DNA of 64,000 nucleotides from NCBI GenBank assembly GCA_002471845.1, contig DKQT01000032.1, positions 1 through 64,000 on the forward strand, in the 5' to 3' direction. Both the position numbers and the translations under genes were made by a program. Below the pieces are notes generated by a model. It did not search any database and was not told the origin of the DNA. It worked only from the letters and a program-made list of their open reading frames with translations. Below, piece by piece: positions 18,651 to 27,204 of this stretch (positions within the stretch are counted from its first letter, which is position 1; each line of letters opens with the position of its first letter). The stretch comes from Fidelibacterota bacterium UBA7301. GTDB taxonomy: Bacteria > Fidelibacterota > Marinisomatia > Marinisomatales > TCS55.

Positions 18651-19333
18651 GTAACTATCTCTCGTAAAACCTGGAAAGATTTCAAATTTTGAACGTCCTC
18701 AAAATGAGTCCCCATACAGGTATTCAAATAACTACTGATAACTTTTCGATCCTTTGCGGTGATGTTAAGTCCCCTATGTATTCCGGATTGGCCATTTTGA
18801 AAAAATTCAAAAACAGCTTTTGAATTTGGCCCTGCAAACGGATTGGGAAGGGGAACATAATCTACTTCCCCTTGCGTAAAGTCAGGTTTAAATCCCAGTA
18901 ATTTTAAAAGCTGATATTGGTAAAACCAATAGGCCAGGTTAAGTTGATTCTTCTCATTTTCAACTGTCTTCAGGGCATTTACCAATTCGTCAAATAAATC
19001 TGGATGAGGATCCCGTTCCTTTAAACATTTATCTGTGAGTTCGATCATGGCCATAGCATATGAAAGTTTCTTAAGGTCGGCTGGGATAGCATGCCAAGAG
19101 TGAAAAAAAGAAACCTTTGACACAGTTTGGAGATCCCGGGTTTCCTTAAAATAATAAATTAGGTCCAAACAATTGATAGGCTGAAAATAGGCACTTTTGG
19201 GTGATTTCTTTCGGTGGGCACCATGGATAATAAAACTGACCTTACCCCTGTCCCGTAAGAGGCAACGGGCAATAATACTGGTTTCGCTATAAGGAAACCG
19301 CTTGAGGACAATTGCGGTTGAATTGGTGATCAT
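18647..19333 (-). CDS. recO: DNA repair protein RecO
   Basis: Loads RecA onto SSB-coated DNA with RecR. The 228-aa protein begins MITNSTAIVLKRFPYSETSIIARCLLRDRGKVSFIIHGAHRKK, the OB-fold N-terminus of RecO, followed by a helical domain. No zinc-binding cysteine cluster is seen. The frame is open to an ATG at 19360, but that start lies in the middle of a 34-bp palindrome; the start at 19333 gives the family N-terminus. It overlaps the next gene by 4 nt. Confidence 0.92.
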   Translation of the reverse strand: MITNSTAIVLKRFPYSETSIIARCLLRDRGKVSFIIHGAHRKKSPKSAYFQPINCLDLIYYFKETRDLQTVSKVSFFHSWHAIPADLKKLSYAMAMIELTDKCLKERDPHPDLFDELVNALKTVENEKNQLNLAYWFYQYQLLKLLGFKPDFTQGEVDYVPLPNPFAGPNSKAVFEFFQNGQSGIHRGLNITAKDRKVISSYLNTCMGTHFEDVQNLKSFQVLREIVT

Positions 19334-19340
19334 TCGATAT

Positions 19341-19374
19341 AAGTTTACTAATCCTTGCAAGGATTAGTAAACTT
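19341..19374. repeat. Perfect 34-bp palindrome between proS and recO
   Basis: Arm AAGTTTACTAATCCTTG is followed directly by its exact reverse complement. It occupies nearly the whole gap between the proS stop (19384) and the recO start (19333). There is no U-tract on the minus strand. It shares length, lack of loop and position with the palindrome at 1328-1359 but not its sequence. Confidence 0.8.
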
Positions 19375-19383
19375 TAATTACAC

Positions 19384-20853
19384 CTAATAAGCCTTAGCGA
19401 AAATAACTTCGTGTTTGGCAGGTTTCCCGGAGTAGATACAGGATAAATCTTTTGGATTTTCATCAAAAGGGATCACTCGAACGGTTGCTTTGGTTTCTTC
19501 CTTGATCGCCATTTCTGTTTCCCCGGTTCCATCCCAACCGCAACGAATGAAGCCGCCCTGATTGGCAATTACTTTTTTGAATTCATCATAGGATGAAACT
19601 GTATGTGTATTCTTTTCACGGAAAGTCCTGGCCTGTTCAAAAAGGCTTTTTTGAATTTCGTCTAACAGTCCAGGAACACACTTTGAAATCTCACCTTTTT
19701 CAACAAATTGTTTTTCACCATTATCACGACGAACCAATACAGCTTTTCCTTTTTCAACATCTTTTGGCCCTACTTCAAGCCGCAGGGGGACACCTTTCAT
19801 TTCCCATTCATTGAATTTGAATCCAGGGGTTTCTTTCCGCCAATCCTCATGGATTCGAATTCCGGCATTTCGAAGATCAGCCAAAATAGGATCAAGGTAA
19901 TTTTTGACTGCTTGTTGACTTTCTTCATCCCTGAAAATAGGAACAATTACAATTTGGTACGGGGCGATCTTCGGCGGGAGACGGAGGCCTTTATCATCTC
20001 CATGGGTCATAATAACACCCCCAACCAAACGCGTGCTGACACCCCAGCTGGTGGCATAGACCAATTTTTCTTTATTATCACGGGTTTGAAAAGTGACATC
20101 AAATACTTTGGCAAAATTTTGCCCGAGATTATGGGATGTGCCGGCTTGAAGGGCCCGTTTATCTCCCATCAATGATTCAATGCAATATGTACATTCGGCT
20201 CCAGCAAATTTCTCTGATTCCGATTTCATCCCCGTATGAACAGGCATGGCCAAGTAATCCTCAGCCAATTGGCGGTATAATTCCAGGATAAGACGTGCTT
20301 CTTCTTCCGCCTCTTTTGCCGTGGCATGGGCAGTGTGGCCTTCCTGCCACAGGAATTCTGTAGTTCGCAGAAAAAGTCGCGTCCGCATTTCCCAGCGGAC
20401 TACATTCGCCCATTGGTTTATAAGTAAAGGCAAATCCCGGTAGGACTGAATCCATTTTTTATACATGGCCCAAATCACCGTCTCAGAAGTAGGGCGGACA
20501 ATTACTTCTTCTTCCAACTTGGATTCAGGGTCTACTACAATTCCATGTTCATCATCGGCCTTAAGGCGGGTGTGGGTGACAACCGCACATTCCTTGGCAA
20601 ATCCTTCTACATGTTCCGCTTCTTTAGCTAAAAATGACTTAGGGATGAATAGAGGGAAATAAGCATTCACATGGCCCGTATCCTTGATCATTTTATCGAA
20701 GATTTCTTTAATATTGTCCCACAGGGAAAACCCGTAGGGCCGCACAACCATGGTCCCCTTCACAGGACCGTAATCGGCCAAACTGGCCTTGGTGACTACT
20801 TCTGTGTACCAGGCTGAATAGTCTTTACTTTGGGGGGTTATACCTTTTGACAT
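19384..20853 (-). CDS. proS: Prolyl-tRNA synthetase, archaeal/eukaryotic type
   Basis: Charges tRNA-Pro. The 489-aa class II synthetase starts MSKGITPQSKDYSAWYTEVV and lacks the large insertion (YbaK-like editing) domain of the bacterial form. Visible motifs are VRPYGFSLWDNI, RPTSETVIWAMYKKWIQSYRDLP (motif 2 region), RWEMRTRLFLRTTEFLWQEGHTAH, and a C-terminal anticodon-binding domain ending in HEVIFAKAY with a zinc-site-like cluster (RCGWDGTGE...CIYSGKP). An in-frame ATG at 20931 would add 26 residues without family support; GAG lies 5 nt before the ATG at 20853. Confidence 0.95.
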   Translation of the reverse strand: MSKGITPQSKDYSAWYTEVVTKASLADYGPVKGTMVVRPYGFSLWDNIKEIFDKMIKDTGHVNAYFPLFIPKSFLAKEAEHVEGFAKECAVVTHTRLKADDEHGIVVDPESKLEEEVIVRPTSETVIWAMYKKWIQSYRDLPLLINQWANVVRWEMRTRLFLRTTEFLWQEGHTAHATAKEAEEEARLILELYRQLAEDYLAMPVHTGMKSESEKFAGAECTYCIESLMGDKRALQAGTSHNLGQNFAKVFDVTFQTRDNKEKLVYATSWGVSTRLVGGVIMTHGDDKGLRLPPKIAPYQIVIVPIFRDEESQQAVKNYLDPILADLRNAGIRIHEDWRKETPGFKFNEWEMKGVPLRLEVGPKDVEKGKAVLVRRDNGEKQFVEKGEISKCVPGLLDEIQKSLFEQARTFREKNTHTVSSYDEFKKVIANQGGFIRCGWDGTGETEMAIKEETKATVRVIPFDENPKDLSCIYSGKPAKHEVIFAKAY

Positions 20854-20991
20854 TTTTCTCACGCAGAAATTTAAACGGGAAATTACCCGGTTCAGGATGC
20901 GCTTCCAATGGAATTTGTTATATGTATTCATTGAGAAAGACAGTCTCTGGGCGTTATTTTCATCTTCACAATTTCATTGAAGGAGGTACAT

Positions 20992-22722
20992 TTGAATCCG
21001 AGATTAATTTCCACATTTTCACTTATTTTTCTAATCTTCACTGCCTGTGAAAACAAAAAGGCTGATTTTGTTATCCAAAATGGCATCATTTACACCGTGA
21101 ATGAATTCAACCCGACTGCTGAAGCCGTAGCCGTAAAAAATGGAAAAATTATCGCCGTCGGAAATCAAAACGATGTTGGTTCATTAATTAATGCGAACAC
21201 AAAGATACTTGATTTAAAGGGCACAACCATGGTTCCCGGATTTATTGAAGGTCATGGTCATTTCATGGGATTGGGTTATTCAAAAATGAGGTTAGACCTT
21301 AACAATGTGGCCAATTATGATGAATTGGTAGATATGGTTGCCGATGCCGTTGAAAAAACTGAGCCGGGAGAATGGATTCTAGGGCGAGGGTGGCATCAAA
21401 GCAAGTGGGAGCCCAATCCGGAAACAATAGTAAAGGGATTTCAAACCCATAATAAACTTAGTGCTGTTTCACCTGAGAATCCGGTGTGGCTTACCCACGC
21501 CAGCGGTCACGCCGGATTTGGGAATGCCAAAGCAATGGAAATTGCCGGTGTTACAGCAGAGACTGAATTTGGCTTTGGCGGCGAAATCATTAAGGATCTC
21601 CGGGGAAACCCTACCGGCATTTTCAATGAACGGGCTCAGGGGCTTATCAGTCGCCATGTGCAAACTGCAAAAGACGATGCCGATCCCAACACTGTCACAG
21701 AAGCTCAACGGGGTAAAAGCCAAATGGCATTAGAGTTGGCAATAAAAGAATGTTTAAAGAATGGCATTACCTCTTTTCAGGATGCCGGCTCAGGGCATCA
21801 ATCCATTGAAGCATTCCGAAAAGCAATGTATGAAGGAGCATTAAAAGTTCGGTTATACGTGATGCTTACCAGCAGAGACCCTGACCTGCTAAAAGAATGG
21901 TATAAAAAAGGGCCTGAGGTCGGAACAGGGGATGATTATCTTACTATTCGATCCATTAAACTGAACGCAGACGGAGCATTGGGTTCCCGGGGCGCCTGGC
22001 TTTTGGATGAATATAGTGACCGCCCAGGACATTTCGGAATGGCTACCCAATCCATGGAATATGTGTACAAGGTAGCAACGGATGGCTTGGCAAATGGGTT
22101 TCAGGTCAATGCCCACGCTATTGGAGACCGAGCCAACCGGGAGGTGCTGGATCAATTTGAAAAAGCATTAAAGGAAAATCCAAAAAAGGCCAGAGATCAC
22201 CGCTGGCGCATCGAACATGCCCAGCATATTGATCCTGAGGATATCCCTCGATTCGGGAATATGGGTGTAATTGCCTCCATGCAGGGGATTCACCTCTCAT
22301 CGGACCGCCCCTGGGCCATTGACCGTCTCGGTAAAAAACGCATTGTTGAAGGGGCTTATGTCTGGCGGGAGCTTATGGATAGGGGAGCAATAATTGTGAA
22401 TGGTACCGATGTTCCTGTAGAGCCGATTGACCCTATTGCGTCATTTTATGCCAGCGTATCCCGTCAAACACTAAAAGGAAAACCGAAGGGCGGTTTTGAG
22501 CCCCAACAAAAAATGACACGGCTTGAGACCTTAAAATCATATACAATCAATGCTGCTTACGGCGCTTTTGAAGAAAATATCAAGGGATCCATCGAAGTAG
22601 GAAAATATGCTGATTTTACCATCCTTTCTCAGAATATTATCACTATTCCAGAAGATAAGATACTGAATACAAAAATACTCTATACAATTATAAATGGTAA
22701 AATAGAATACCAGGCTAATTGA
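20992..22722 (+). CDS. Amidohydrolase lipoprotein (Amidohydro_3, YtcJ-like)
   Basis: Metal-dependent hydrolase of unknown substrate, probably anchored in the cell envelope. AGGAGG lies exactly 5 nt before the TTG at 20992, so this start is preferred over an in-frame TTG 15 nt upstream; it gives 576 aa beginning MNPRLISTFSLIFLIFTAC, with a lipobox ending in C19. The metal-binding HxH is in FIEGHGHFMG, and later ligands fit VNAHAIGDRANREVL and WRIEHAQHID. The C-terminal strand IKGSIEVGKYADFTILSQN is typical of the superfamily. A paralogue is at 53644. It overlaps the next gene (TTGA). Confidence 0.9.
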   Translation: MNPRLISTFSLIFLIFTACENKKADFVIQNGIIYTVNEFNPTAEAVAVKNGKIIAVGNQNDVGSLINANTKILDLKGTTMVPGFIEGHGHFMGLGYSKMRLDLNNVANYDELVDMVADAVEKTEPGEWILGRGWHQSKWEPNPETIVKGFQTHNKLSAVSPENPVWLTHASGHAGFGNAKAMEIAGVTAETEFGFGGEIIKDLRGNPTGIFNERAQGLISRHVQTAKDDADPNTVTEAQRGKSQMALELAIKECLKNGITSFQDAGSGHQSIEAFRKAMYEGALKVRLYVMLTSRDPDLLKEWYKKGPEVGTGDDYLTIRSIKLNADGALGSRGAWLLDEYSDRPGHFGMATQSMEYVYKVATDGLANGFQVNAHAIGDRANREVLDQFEKALKENPKKARDHRWRIEHAQHIDPEDIPRFGNMGVIASMQGIHLSSDRPWAIDRLGKKRIVEGAYVWRELMDRGAIIVNGTDVPVEPIDPIASFYASVSRQTLKGKPKGGFEPQQKMTRLETLKSYTINAAYGAFEENIKGSIEVGKYADFTILSQNIITIPEDKILNTKILYTIINGKIEYQAN

Positions 22723-23441
22723 CGAGCCAAAGAAAAAATAAACGAATTCGTTCACTGCATCAGAAAAAGTTCAGGGATAACCATGGGCTTTTTATTATTG
22801 AAGGTCTCCGCACCGTTAAGGAAGCATTATCAGCAAAGGCACTCATAGACTTTGTCTTAACAACGGAATCCTTTGCAATTAAAAATTCGGGTCTCTTTAA
22901 TTCCATTAAAATTGAAACTGTTTCAGAATTAGAAATGAGACAGCTATCCCCCTCCGCAACACCTCCGGGAATCCTGGCTATTTGTAAAATTCCGGTATTT
23001 AATTCACCCAATATGAACAAAAACTTCATTTACCTAGATGGTATATCAGATCCCGGAAATATGGGGACTATCCTTCGCACAGCGGTATGGTTTGGCGTTT
23101 ATCAAGTAGCGCTTTCTAAGGGATGTATTGATCCATATAATCCGAAAGTAGTACGCAGTGCAATGGGCGCCCATTTTTATTTATCGTGGCTGGACCAAAT
23201 AGAATTGAAAGAATTAAATGACCATTTTTTCTTTGGTGCAGATCAAAGAGGACAAACAATCAAAGAAATGAACAAAAAACCGGGGAAATGGGCCTTGGCC
23301 ATGGGTAGCGAAGGACATGGGTTAAGTGACATCGTCAAATCACAGTTAGATCAAACCATTGCAATTCCAAAGGTGGGTAAGGGAGAATCCCTTAATGTCG
23401 GCATTGCCATGGGCATTTTACTCCAAGAATTAACCCGGTAA
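22719..23441 (+). CDS. TrmH/SpoU-family RNA 2'-O-methyltransferase
   Basis: Methylates ribose in rRNA or tRNA using SAM; trefoil-knot enzyme. The 240-aa protein has a substrate-binding N-terminal domain (1-95) and then the three family motifs: YLDGISDPGNMGTILRTAVWFG, WALAMGSEGHGLS and IPKVGKGESLNVGIAMGILLQEL. The TTG start overlaps the stop of the amidohydrolase gene by 4 nt. The target nucleotide cannot be told from sequence. Confidence 0.94.
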   Translation: MTSQRKNKRIRSLHQKKFRDNHGLFIIEGLRTVKEALSAKALIDFVLTTESFAIKNSGLFNSIKIETVSELEMRQLSPSATPPGILAICKIPVFNSPNMNKNFIYLDGISDPGNMGTILRTAVWFGVYQVALSKGCIDPYNPKVVRSAMGAHFYLSWLDQIELKELNDHFFFGADQRGQTIKEMNKKPGKWALAMGSEGHGLSDIVKSQLDQTIAIPKVGKGESLNVGIAMGILLQELTR

Positions 23442-23511
23442 AGGGGTGTTTTCCCATGTACCAAGAAAGCCGTAACTTCTTGGATTGTGAATAGAATGGA
23501 TTCAGACCCCC

Positions 23512-24309
23512 ATGAACCGGACCCTCTCAGTACGGTTCGCATTCGGGATCGTATTATTATCGGTCCTTTCAGCGCTGATTATCGGCTCAATATTCAGCGC
23601 CTTGGATTCGTCTATCCTACCCGGCACTAAGCCGGGTCTACCTACCTACTTTGCCATGTTTATCGGCCAAGCATTTCTGGTTGTTCCGGTAATTATCTTT
23701 TTATTATGGAGAAATTTTTCCCTCTCAGAAGCGCTCAGGATCAACCCAGTCTCAAGAAGTACTGTGTTGGCAACTGTTTTGTTATCCTTGGGGGCCATGA
23801 TTCTTTCTGACGAAATTAACCTTTTGGTGAATATGGTCATACCTATGCCCGACTCCTTTTTGCAAGTTGAAGCAATGCTGACGCCGGATAATTCATTATC
23901 TATGGTTCTGCTCATTTTCACTGTAGTTATCATTGCTCCTGTTGGAGAAGAAATTCTCTTTCGCGGTTTCCTTCAAAAATACCTGGAAAACGCCTGGGGA
24001 GATATAACGCGGGCAATTCTTCTCTCGAGCCTGTTTTTTGCGGCGATTCATTTTAACCCCTACTGGATGATTCAAATTTATTTTCTCGGCATCCTTCTGG
24101 GATTCTTGGCTTGGAGAACCAGTTCAATCGTTCCTTCCATTATTTTTCACATCATTATTAATGCCACATCCCTACTTTTTTCTTCTATGGGGGAGGCCTT
24201 AGAAGCACTCATACTTTGGCATGGACATATCAACCCGATATGGCTGATCATTGGTGCGGGCTTTTTCGGGTTTGGGTTTAGACAACTGCAAACAGATCAG
24301 GGGAAGTAA
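23512..24309 (+). CDS. CPBP-family (CAAX protease-like) intramembrane metalloprotease
   Basis: Membrane glutamic-type protease of the ABI/CPBP family. The 265-aa protein has about seven hydrophobic segments. The EExxxR motif is E146-E147-x3-R151 in APVGEEILFRGFLQKYLEN, followed by the conserved histidines in LFFAAIHFNPYW (H180) and IIFHIIINATS. No SD is seen before the ATG at 23512, and a 70-nt gap precedes it. A 7-bp inverted repeat (ACCCGGC/GCCGGGT) lies within codons 36-42. Confidence 0.9.
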   Translation: MNRTLSVRFAFGIVLLSVLSALIIGSIFSALDSSILPGTKPGLPTYFAMFIGQAFLVVPVIIFLLWRNFSLSEALRINPVSRSTVLATVLLSLGAMILSDEINLLVNMVIPMPDSFLQVEAMLTPDNSLSMVLLIFTVVIIAPVGEEILFRGFLQKYLENAWGDITRAILLSSLFFAAIHFNPYWMIQIYFLGILLGFLAWRTSSIVPSIIFHIIINATSLLFSSMGEALEALILWHGHINPIWLIIGAGFFGFGFRQLQTDQGK

Positions 24310-24310
24310 A

Positions 24311-25684
24311 ATGAAAAAAGAAATGTTTGGTACTGAAATCACTGTTTTACGGGACACTTTTAGACGTCTCCTCCGCCGCCACGCAAAAACCAATATTGTT
24401 AAACTGATCAATAAAACGCACCCGGCAGATATGGCCCTGATCTTTCGTTATTTTAACGATAATGAGCAGGATACCATTTTCACATTAATGAATCCCGCAG
24501 AGGAAACAGTCGAATTTTTAAGTGAACTTGATGAATCAATCACTATTCGTTTATTAGAGCAGGAAGCGCCTGAGCGTATGGCATTCATCCTGGAAGAAGC
24601 CAGCTCGAACGAACAGGCTTATCTCATGGGCTTGGTAGATGAAGAATATGCCGCTTCTGTAATTAATCTGCTCCAAGCCGAAGAGAAGGAAGAACTGGAA
24701 GAAATGATGGCCTACCCGGAAGACAGTGCCGGGATCCTCATGTATACCGATGTTTTTACGCTCCATGAAGAAACGGTTGCGCGGGAAGCAATCACAGCCT
24801 TGCAGGACCAGGAAGAAGCGGAAATGGTATTTTATCTCTATACTGTGGATGACGATAGACGTTTGACCGGGGTAATTTCCCTACGGGATTTAGTGACAAC
24901 TTCCGGGGCGACAATGCTGAAAGATATCATGTCCCGAAAAGTGCACGCTGTACGACCCGAAACAGATCAGGAAGAAGTTGCTCGGATTGTATCTCAATAT
25001 AATTTTCTCGCTGTTCCGGTGGTGGATTCAGATGAACAATTATTAGGAATCGTTACTGTCGATGACGTAGTTGACGTAATCCGTGAAGAAGCTACAGAAG
25101 ATTTTTTAAAAATGGTGGGTGCCGGTGAGGACCGGGAGATCCTGTTAAAATCCTCATGGGAAAATGCCCGTATGCGGCTGCCCTGGCTCTTTGCCAGCTG
25201 GATTGGCGGTATTTTAGCCGCATTCATAATCGGTATTTTTAATAACTTGCTTGAAAGTACGATTGCCCTGGCCGCGTTTATTCCTGTCATAATGGGAATG
25301 GGGGGCAATATTGGCACCCAGTCATCTACAATTATTGTCCGCGGATTGGCCACGGGCCGCGTAGGATTCGAAAATTCCGCGAAAGTTTTATTTAAGGAAA
25401 TCCGTGTGGGGCTGATTTTGGGTATTTTATACGGTGTCCTTCTAGGCTTATTTGCCATTCTACAATTTATAGATGTATCACCCATGCTTGGTATCGTGGT
25501 TGGATTAAGTATTTGTTTATCCATGATTATGGCCGCTACGATCGGATCTATGGTTCCCTTGGTCCTGAATCGGTTCGATATTGATCCGGCAGTTGCCACG
25601 GGTCCTTTTGTGACCACGGCCATTGATATTCTTGGTGTTGCTTTCTATTTTTTGATTGCCGGGTCTTTTCTCGTTATTGCCTAA
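24311..25684 (+). CDS. mgtE: Magnesium transporter MgtE
   Basis: Magnesium channel gated by intracellular magnesium. The 457-aa protein has an N-terminal MgtE_N superhelical domain (about 1-130; HPADMALIFRYFNDNEQ), two CBS domains (about 130-255; MAYPEDSAGILMYTDV, MSRKVHAVRPETDQEEVARIVSQYN, LLGIVTVDDVVDVIREEA) and five C-terminal membrane helices with the pore signature MGMGGNIGTQSSTIIVRGLATGR. GGGGAAG lies before the ATG at 24311; a longer in-frame start at 24251 inside the CPBP gene gives no family match. It follows the CPBP stop by 1 nt. Confidence 0.96.
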   Translation: MKKEMFGTEITVLRDTFRRLLRRHAKTNIVKLINKTHPADMALIFRYFNDNEQDTIFTLMNPAEETVEFLSELDESITIRLLEQEAPERMAFILEEASSNEQAYLMGLVDEEYAASVINLLQAEEKEELEEMMAYPEDSAGILMYTDVFTLHEETVAREAITALQDQEEAEMVFYLYTVDDDRRLTGVISLRDLVTTSGATMLKDIMSRKVHAVRPETDQEEVARIVSQYNFLAVPVVDSDEQLLGIVTVDDVVDVIREEATEDFLKMVGAGEDREILLKSSWENARMRLPWLFASWIGGILAAFIIGIFNNLLESTIALAAFIPVIMGMGGNIGTQSSTIIVRGLATGRVGFENSAKVLFKEIRVGLILGILYGVLLGLFAILQFIDVSPMLGIVVGLSICLSMIMAATIGSMVPLVLNRFDIDPAVATGPFVTTAIDILGVAFYFLIAGSFLVIA

Positions 25685-25696
25685 GCATTACCTGTC

Positions 25697-26380
25697 ATGG
25701 ACAGGATCTTTTTATCCCTAATCTTTATATCGGCCTTATATGGTCAAAATTACTCGGCTAATATATATGGATTCCCGGTAGCCAAGGCCAAATTTGAATT
25801 ACGGGCTGATTCCGTTAAATTGAAATACGAGACAGTTGGTATCATTGATATGATCTGGCCGGCAGTAAATACTTATTCCACTCATTTTGATCCTGTGCAC
25901 TTCGGCTTAAAATTCTTCAGGAAGAAAATTAAACAGGAGGATTTCAAGCAAAAGGTGTTAATTGAACTAAAAAACGGTATTCTCAAATGGGAAGATGAAA
26001 CCAGGGATTTACCCGATTCCACCCAAACCATGTTTACCCTGTTTGCCCGCTTGACCCGCCAGCCTTACGAAATACTTGATACCCGGTGGTTTGATGTGGA
26101 TCATGAAGGCCGGTCCATGCGGGGTCGTTTTTTGTGGGCAGGAACTAAAACAATAAAAGTCGGCAATACAAACATATTATGCGATTATTTCCGCATGGAT
26201 ATGGAATATGTCAATGCTTCTGCTGGTTTTCTGGAAAAAACAGATCGCTTAATGCAGTATGCCTCCAATCCCAATGCCACTCGTCAAATCTGGGTGGAAC
26301 GAAATGGAAATCGTCGTATAATCCAAGTTAAGATAACAGCATACGGTTTCCCTTACGATATTCTAATAAATAATGAGTGA
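25697..26380 (+). CDS. DUF3108 domain exported protein
   Basis: Unknown function. The 227-aa product has a short signal peptide (MDRIFLSLIFISALYGQ) and a beta-rich domain with YGFPVAKAKFELRADS near the start and DWxx-like repeats, as in DUF3108 proteins, which are exported and often near peptidoglycan or lipid genes. It follows mgtE by 12 nt and overlaps the next membrane protein gene by 8 nt. Confidence 0.75.
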   Translation: MDRIFLSLIFISALYGQNYSANIYGFPVAKAKFELRADSVKLKYETVGIIDMIWPAVNTYSTHFDPVHFGLKFFRKKIKQEDFKQKVLIELKNGILKWEDETRDLPDSTQTMFTLFARLTRQPYEILDTRWFDVDHEGRSMRGRFLWAGTKTIKVGNTNILCDYFRMDMEYVNASAGFLEKTDRLMQYASNPNATRQIWVERNGNRRIIQVKITAYGFPYDILINNE

Positions 26381-26756
26381 ACAGTCCTTTTTCAAAACCT
26401 ACGGCAGGCAAATCCTAATATGGACGGGGATAGTTCTAGGTATTTCAATTGCCTTAAAGTTTGGTATCGATAAAAAAGTCGTTGTTTTCGGAACGGTAAT
26501 TATCGGTGTATTCACCCAGGCTTTCGCCGGCCTGGCGGCTTTAATCGCCATGGTTCCCCTGATCGGCCCCTTCATCATTAAAATATTCGCCATCCCATTT
26601 TTTTGGATAGTAAACGCCCTAGGCTATTTTGTCGGTGCTGTGGCCATTAAAAAAGGGTATCGAAGTGAATTCACCAAATCCCGCGTACTTACCCTGGCAT
26701 TATTGATCGGGATTATTATCGGCTATATTATCGGGCATTTGGTGCCGATGCGCTAA
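26373..26756 (+). CDS. Hypothetical membrane protein, 127 aa
   Basis: Not recognised. Hydrophobic segments at about 14-28, 34-58, 65-90 and 104-124 predict three to four membrane helices. A glycine/alanine-rich core (FTQAFAGLAALIAMVPLIGPF) recalls small integral membrane proteins of unknown function. The ATG overlaps the end of the DUF3108 gene by 8 nt, so the two are coupled. Confidence 0.75.
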   Translation: MSEQSFFKTYGRQILIWTGIVLGISIALKFGIDKKVVVFGTVIIGVFTQAFAGLAALIAMVPLIGPFIIKIFAIPFFWIVNALGYFVGAVAIKKGYRSEFTKSRVLTLALLIGIIIGYIIGHLVPMR

Positions 26757-26774
26757 ATTCTTATCTAAAGAATC

Positions 26775-27200
26775 ATGAATATACTTGTTTTACACGGACC
26801 AAATCTTAATCTGCTGGGATCAATTTCAGCACAATTGGGGAAGCGCATCACATTGGATAAAATTAATACGGGTTTACGGCGTCACGTTAGAAATTCGGAT
26901 GTTACTATTAAAATTACCCAAACCCATAAAGTGTTTCAAGCCCTGAATTTTATCCAGCGAAACCGCAACTGGGCCCAGGGAATACTGTTTGCTCCTATGG
27001 CGTGGGCCAACTATGAATACTCAATCCGCGATGCCTTAAAAATAGCCGCTATTCCGACTGTTCAACTGCTGTTCTCCGGCGGATTCCATGGTGCCAAAAA
27101 GGACAATTCAATATTTTCAGACGTATGTACATCCACAATTATTGGCACGCCAGAACAGATTTATATTGATGGGATTAACGCTCTCCGGGAAAATATCTGA
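26775..27200 (+). CDS. AroQ-like (type II 3-dehydroquinase fold) protein lacking catalytic residues
   Basis: The fold is recognised from ILVLHGPNLNLLGS at the N-terminus, ALNFIQRNRNWAQGILFAPMAW in the middle and YSIRDALKIAAIPTVQLLFSGGFHGAK. In type II dehydroquinases the active site needs a tyrosine in a 'YG' loop after the first strand, an asparagine in NPxAYTHTS, and a histidine in 'EVHLSNV'. Here these positions read ISAQLG, APMAWANYEYS and VQLLFSGG. The 141-aa length is normal. Either a pseudoenzyme with another role or a divergent enzyme with a reorganised site. Start supported by spacing only (18 nt after the membrane protein). Confidence 0.78.
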   Translation: MNILVLHGPNLNLLGSISAQLGKRITLDKINTGLRRHVRNSDVTIKITQTHKVFQALNFIQRNRNWAQGILFAPMAWANYEYSIRDALKIAAIPTVQLLFSGGFHGAKKDNSIFSDVCTSTIIGTPEQIYIDGINALRENI

Positions 27201-27204
27201 TTCC

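Noticed and set aside
19334..19360. Upstream ATG extension of recO
   Set aside because: The added nine codons lie in the 34-bp palindrome and do not match the RecO N-terminus.
20854..20931. 26-residue N-terminal extension of proS
   Set aside because: The conserved enzyme begins MSKGITPQSKDYS; the extension is basic, unlike the family, and lies in the divergent promoter region.
23619..23637. Inverted repeat ACCCGGC/GCCGGGT inside the CPBP protease gene
   Set aside because: Only 7 bp with a 5-nt loop, inside a well-formed coding sequence without U-tract; probably chance.
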